From contig NZ_CAJPVI010000058.1 of assembly GCF_905397435.1 (NCBI RefSeq), forward strand, positions 1 through 58,009: 58,009 bases of DNA, given 5' to 3'. The notes under the pieces were generated by a model that was given only the letters and a program-made list of their open reading frames with translations, did no database searches and was not told where the DNA came from. Below are positions 54,174 through 58,009 of this stretch, piece after piece. Every line of letters begins with the position of its first letter. Position 1 is the stretch's first letter. The translations under genes were made by a program, and so were the position numbers. The DNA is from Cupriavidus numazuensis (GTDB lineage Bacteria > Pseudomonadota > Gammaproteobacteria > Burkholderiales > Burkholderiaceae).

Positions 54174-57029
54174 ATGCCCGAATTGCGATCTCCCGTCGAA
54201 CGTCCGGACCCGGACACCCTGCTGCAACGCATGCAGGAGGAGGGCGCGCGCGCTGCACGCGGCAAGCTGCGCGTCTATTTCGGTGCCTCGGCCGGCGTGG
54301 GCAAGACCTTTGCCATGCTTGCCGCGGCGCGTTCGCTGCGAGAGCAAGGCGTGGACGTGGTCATCGGCGTGGTCGAGACGCACGGCCGCGCCGAGACCGA
54401 GGCACTGGTCGATGGCATCGAGCGCCTGCCGATGAAGGACGTGCCATACCGCGACCGCGTGCTCAAGGAGTTCGATCTCGACGGTGCGCTGGCGCGTCGT
54501 CCGGCGCTGGTGCTGGTCGACGAACTGGCCCATTCGAACGCGCAAGGCAGCCGCCACCCGAAGCGTTGGCAGGATATCCAGGAACTGCAGTCGTCTGGCA
54601 TCGACGTGTGGACGACCGTCAACGTGCAGCACCTGGACAGCCTCAACGAGGCCGTTGGTGGCATCACCGGCATTCGCGTCTGGGAAACCGTGCCGGACGC
54701 TGTGTTCGATGGCGCCGACGAAGTGATCCTGGTGGACCTGCCCGCCGACGAGTTGCTGAGGCGCTTGCGTGAGGGCAAGGTGTACCTGCCGGAGCAGGCC
54801 CGCCATGCGGTGCGCAACTTCTTCCGCAAGGGCAACCTGATTGCCCTGCGTGAACTGGCATTGCGACGCACCGCGGACCGTGTCGATGACGATGTGCGTG
54901 CCTATCGCCGCGCCGAATCGATCCAGTCGGTGTGGCGCACGCGCGAGGCGGTGCTCGCCTGTATCGGCACCGGCAGCGATGCCGAGCAGGTCATCAGGAG
55001 CGCGCGCCGGCTGGCCGGCCAGCTCGATTGCGACTGCCATGTGATCACGGTAGCGGCGCCACGACTGGCGTCTGTGCCCGATGCCGAGCGCGTGCGGCTG
55101 GAGTCGGCGATGCGGCTGGCCGAGGAACTCGGCGCGCGCACCGAGACGCTGGCCGGCAGCGACATGGTGCAGGCGGTGGCCGGCTATGTCCGGCGGCACA
55201 ACCTGACCAAGGTCGTGCTTGGCCGCACGCCCACGCGATGGCGGCGCGAAGATGACTCGCTGCTGATGCAGGGACGTTCGCTGCTGGCCTGGGTACTGTC
55301 GCCATTCCTGGGTGCGCGGGCATGGCTGTTCGGCCGCAAGAGCTTTGCCGATGCGCTGTCGGCCGCGTGCCCGGAGATCGACGTGATACGCGTCGCGGCC
55401 GATACCACGCGCGTAGACGTCAGGCCCGCCAGCGCACCGATCCCGGCCGAGGAAAGCGAGGCCGCGCACGCGCAGGAGCGCCGCGTGCGCATGCAGTCCT
55501 ACCTGTGGGCCATTGCATGGTGCGCCGGCGCGACGGCGGTGTCGACGCTGGCACGGCCGTGGTTCGACCTTGTCAACATCGCCATGCTGTTCCTGGTGGC
55601 GGTGGTTGGCGTGGCGCTGCGCCATGGCCGCGCGGCGGCGGCGCTGGCGTCTGTCATTGCCGTGGGCGCATTTGACTTCTTCTTCGTGCCACCGCGGATG
55701 TCGTTTGGCGTGAGCGACGTGCAGTATCTGCTGACCTTCCTGGTGCTGCTGTCGGTGGGCCTGGTGATCGGTCAGCTCACGGCCGGACTGCGCGAACAGG
55801 CCGAAGTCGCCGTGCAGCGCGAGACCGATGCGCGCACGCTGTACGAGCTCGCGCGCGAACTGTCGTCGGCCCTGATGAACGAGCAGATCGTCTCGATCGG
55901 CAGCCGCTTCCTGCGCGCGGCTTTCGATGCGCGCTCGGCATTCTTCCTTGTTGGGCCGGACGGCCGGCTGCTGCCGCCCGCGGTGGATGCGCAGGGGCCG
56001 GCCGACTCGCAGAGCGACGCGATCGACCGCGTGCTCGCGCAGTGGGTGTTCGACCATGGCCAGCCGGCCGGCACAGGCACCCATACGCTGCCGGCCGGCA
56101 CCGTGCTGTACCTGCCGCTCAAGGCGCCGATGCAGACGCGTGGCGTGCTGGCCGTCGAGCCGCAGGCGTGGCGCGCCTTTGCGCAGCCGGCACTGCGGCG
56201 TCAGGTCGATGTATTCGCGACGCTGATTGCCATCACCATCGAACGGCTGCACTACGTGGACGTCGCGCAGCAGGCGTTGCTGTCGATGGAATCGGAGCGC
56301 CTGCGCAGTTCGCTGCTGGCCGCGGTGTCGCATGACCTGCGCACGCCGCTGACGAGCCTGATCGGCATGGCCGAAACGTTGCAGCGCGGCGATCCGCCGC
56401 TCCCTCCGCGCGTGGCCGACACGGTCGCGGCGATGCGTGACCAGGCCAGGCGCATGAGCACGATGGTCGTCAACCTGCTTGACATGGCGCGGCTGCAAGG
56501 GCGGGACGTGCGCATGCAGAAGGAGTGGCAGTCGTTCGAAGAGCTGGTTGGCGCGGCGCTGGGCGCATTGCGCGATGCGCTAGTCGGACATCGTGTCGCG
56601 GTGGCGGATCTGCACAAGACGCCGCTGGTGGAGTGCGATGCCGTGCTGATGGATCGCGTGCTGTGCAACCTGCTGGAGAACGCAGCCAAGTACACGCCTG
56701 CCGGAACCGAAATCCGCATCCGCGCGGAGGTCGTGGACGACGAAGTGCGCCTCGTGGTGGAAGACGACGGCCCCGGTGTGCCGGCCGGCAGCGAACGGCA
56801 GATTTTCGAGAAATTCACGCGCGGTGAACGTGAATCGGTGACAACGGGCGTGGGCCTTGGCCTTGCCGTCTGCGACGCGATCGTGCAGGCGCATGGCGGA
56901 CGGATCTGGGTCGAGCCCGTGCGCGATGCTGCCACGGCAGGGGCTGGCATCGGTGCGCGGTTTATAGTGGCCTTGCCGCGCGGCAATCCGCCGGTGATCG
57001 AGCCCGAAGCCGCGGACATTCCCGCATAA
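54174..57029 (+). CDS. kdpD: Osmosensitive K+ channel sensor histidine kinase KdpD
   Basis: The 951-aa sensor has a cytoplasmic KdpD domain (about 30-240) with Walker A GASAGVGKT (37-45), then a USP domain (about 255-370). A block of four membrane helices lies near 440-530, followed by a GAF-like region. The kinase core has HisKA H720 in AVSHDLRTPLTSL, the N-box LLENAAKYTP and the G-boxes EDDGPGVP and GVGLGLAVCDAI. It phosphorylates KdpE under K+ limitation or osmotic stress. GGGAGG lies upstream of the ATG. It is longer than E. coli KdpD (894 aa). Confidence 0.96.
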   Translation: MPELRSPVERPDPDTLLQRMQEEGARAARGKLRVYFGASAGVGKTFAMLAAARSLREQGVDVVIGVVETHGRAETEALVDGIERLPMKDVPYRDRVLKEFDLDGALARRPALVLVDELAHSNAQGSRHPKRWQDIQELQSSGIDVWTTVNVQHLDSLNEAVGGITGIRVWETVPDAVFDGADEVILVDLPADELLRRLREGKVYLPEQARHAVRNFFRKGNLIALRELALRRTADRVDDDVRAYRRAESIQSVWRTREAVLACIGTGSDAEQVIRSARRLAGQLDCDCHVITVAAPRLASVPDAERVRLESAMRLAEELGARTETLAGSDMVQAVAGYVRRHNLTKVVLGRTPTRWRREDDSLLMQGRSLLAWVLSPFLGARAWLFGRKSFADALSAACPEIDVIRVAADTTRVDVRPASAPIPAEESEAAHAQERRVRMQSYLWAIAWCAGATAVSTLARPWFDLVNIAMLFLVAVVGVALRHGRAAAALASVIAVGAFDFFFVPPRMSFGVSDVQYLLTFLVLLSVGLVIGQLTAGLREQAEVAVQRETDARTLYELARELSSALMNEQIVSIGSRFLRAAFDARSAFFLVGPDGRLLPPAVDAQGPADSQSDAIDRVLAQWVFDHGQPAGTGTHTLPAGTVLYLPLKAPMQTRGVLAVEPQAWRAFAQPALRRQVDVFATLIAITIERLHYVDVAQQALLSMESERLRSSLLAAVSHDLRTPLTSLIGMAETLQRGDPPLPPRVADTVAAMRDQARRMSTMVVNLLDMARLQGRDVRMQKEWQSFEELVGAALGALRDALVGHRVAVADLHKTPLVECDAVLMDRVLCNLLENAAKYTPAGTEIRIRAEVVDDEVRLVVEDDGPGVPAGSERQIFEKFTRGERESVTTGVGLGLAVCDAIVQAHGGRIWVEPVRDAATAGAGIGARFIVALPRGNPPVIEPEAADIPA

Positions 57030-57063
57030 ATCCGCGCGGACACACATAGATGGAGTGCAACAG

Positions 57064-57759
57064 ATGCCTTTCGAGTTTTCGCCCACGGTGCTGCTGGTCG
57101 AGGACGAACCTCATATCCGTCGTTTCGTGCGTGCGGCCCTGCAGGCCGAGGGCTGCACGGTGCACGAGGCCGATTCGCTCAAGCGCGGGCTGATCGAGGC
57201 CGGCACGCGCCAGCCCGACCTGGTGATCCTCGATCTTGGCCTGCCCGACGGCGATGGCATCGACCTGATCCGCGAAGTGCGCACCTGGACCGAAGTGCCG
57301 GTGCTGGTGCTGTCGGCGCGCAGTGCGGAGGAGGACAAGATCGGTGCGCTCGATGCCGGTGCCGACGACTACCTGACCAAGCCATTCGGCGTTGGCGAGC
57401 TGGTGGCGCGCCTGCGCGTGCTGCTGCGACGGCATGCGCGATTGAATCCACACGGGTCCGCGCAGATCGCCTTTGGCGAGGTTCAGGTGGACCTTGCCAA
57501 CCGCATGGTCACGCGTGCCGGAGAACCCGTGCACCTGACGCCGATCGAGTACCGCCTGCTATCGGTGCTGATCGCACATCGCGGCAAGGTGATGACGCAC
57601 CGCGAGCTGCTGCGCGAGGTCTGGGGGCCATCGCATTCCGAGAGCAGCCAGTACCTGCGTGTCTATATGGGCCATCTGCGCCACAAGCTGGAAGCGGATC
57701 CTGCGCAGCCAGTGCATCTGCTCACTGAAGTCGGGGTGGGATATCGGTTTGCGGGGTAG
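57064..57759 (+). CDS. kdpE: Response regulator KdpE
   Basis: The 231-aa OmpR-family regulator has a receiver domain with E13/D14, phosphorylation site D57 (DLVILDLGLPDGDG) and YLTKPFG. A C-terminal winged helix (about 130-231) includes HLTPIEYRLLSVLIAHRGKVMTHRELL and a VGYRF end. The ATG at 57064 has GGAG 8 nt upstream; a GTG at 57055 overlaps that site and is unlikely. It activates kdp transcription, presumably through the T-rich box upstream of the operon. Confidence 0.96.
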   Translation: MPFEFSPTVLLVEDEPHIRRFVRAALQAEGCTVHEADSLKRGLIEAGTRQPDLVILDLGLPDGDGIDLIREVRTWTEVPVLVLSARSAEEDKIGALDAGADDYLTKPFGVGELVARLRVLLRRHARLNPHGSAQIAFGEVQVDLANRMVTRAGEPVHLTPIEYRLLSVLIAHRGKVMTHRELLREVWGPSHSESSQYLRVYMGHLRHKLEADPAQPVHLLTEVGVGYRFAG

Positions 57760-57836
57760 GGGTGGTGTAGTGATTTTTTATGGTTCTTCGCTGAAATGCG
57801 GGTGGGGGTTATCGTTTTTGGCGTGCGCTGCTGTTT

Positions 57837-57880
57837 CGCCGGCGTAGCCGGCGAGTCACTTTTGTCCGAGCGACAAAAGT
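57837..57880. repeat. REP-like double hairpin
   Basis: CGCCGGC/GCCGGCG (57837-57843, 57847-57853) and ACTTTTGTC/GACAAAAGT (57858-57866, 57872-57880) form two adjacent perfect stems, followed by AACCAAAAACG. I recognise this layout as a dispersed intergenic repeat of Burkholderiales genomes. It also probably serves as the end of the kdpDE transcript. Confidence 0.6.
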
Positions 57881-57905
57881 AACCAAAAACGCGTTTTGGG
57901 GTACG

Positions 57906-58009
57906 GTTCACCCACATAGGTAACAGAACAGTTCAAGCACATAGGTAACAGTTTTCTACCCTGCATGGGCGACTGCCACCGGGAGACGCCCATGCCCTGG
58001 AGTGAGCTC
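57906..58009 (+). mobile_element. Left end of an IS481-type insertion sequence (partial)
   Basis: Two direct copies of CACATAGGTAACAG (57913-57926, 57938-57951), each preceded by GTTCA, have a 25-bp period. A transposase start follows 40 bp later. The AGGTAACAG-type ends match what I recall of IS481-like elements. The true outer boundary could be a few bases left of 57906. The element continues beyond the window. Confidence 0.6.
57992..58009 (+). CDS. Transposase N-terminus (partial, IS481-like)
   Basis: ATG at 57992, preceded by GGGAGA, encodes MPWSEL up to the window edge. IS481-family transposases I know often begin MPW followed by a short polar stretch. Only six codons are visible, so the call rests mainly on the flanking IS-like repeats. 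Confidence 0.5.

Noticed and set aside
53874..56498. 874-codon minus-strand frame opposite kdpC/kdpD
   Set aside because: It is an antisense shadow with low-complexity His/Arg/Gln composition; the plus strand encodes unmistakable KdpD domains.

Overview
The window is a high-GC (by eye roughly 65%) chromosomal segment of a betaproteobacterium in the Burkholderiaceae, most likely Cupriavidus or a close Ralstonia-type relative. Three things support this: the gene order mdh-GntR-sdhCDAB-sdhE-gltA, leuC-entericidin-leuD-leuB-asd-fimV-truA-trpF-trpB-DNA methyltransferase-trpA-accD-folC-SPOR-cvpA-purF-metZ; the DUF2863 gene; and the protein sequences themselves. I recognise families from motifs only. 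No species is claimed.

Layout. (1) 1-6.7 kb is an accessory edge. It holds the 3' end of an ISL3-type transposase, an ArsR regulator whose C-terminus runs into that IS, a PLP cysteine-synthase-like enzyme, a spermidine-synthase-like protein, an orphan peptide-binding protein, a TrmB-like methyltransferase, a DUF2863 protein and a 46-aa membrane peptide. (2) 6.9-20.5 kb is a TCA-cycle block: acnA, an MliC-like secreted protein, prpC, a CitE-like lyase and mdh on the minus strand; a GntR regulator, sdhCDAB, sdhE and gltA on the plus strand. An 18-bp perfect palindrome lies in the mdh/GntR divergent region. (3) 21-26 kb is a complete branched-chain amino acid ABC transporter. (4) 26.3-31 kb is leuC, an entericidin, leuD and leuB, then asd, which is preceded by a small ORF rich in Thr, Ile and Lys codons. 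(5) 31.3-42.7 kb is fimV, truA, trpF-trpB-MTase-trpA, accD, folC, a SPOR protein and cvpA. (6) 42.8-48.4 kb is purF, metZ behind a SAM-II-like riboswitch, a lipoprotein, a NodIJ-type ABC exporter and rpsU. (7) 48.9-57.8 kb is the Kdp potassium system: a KdpE-like box, a coupled microprotein, kdpFABC and kdpDE. (8) The last 250 bases carry REP-like hairpins and the left end of an IS481-type element.

Most genes are ordinary core metabolism. The less ordinary material is in the spacers: the asd leader ORF with competing stems, the promoter/SAM-II/terminator cassette of metZ, a diverged fragment of the trpF start between trpF and trpB, a solitary methyltransferase inside the trp operon with two sites of its probable recognition motif in leader and promoter DNA, a 16-bp palindrome over a possible accD promoter, and an extra microprotein at the head of the kdp operon. 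Coordinates of short elements were counted by hand. Stem-loops were found by inspection, not by folding software.
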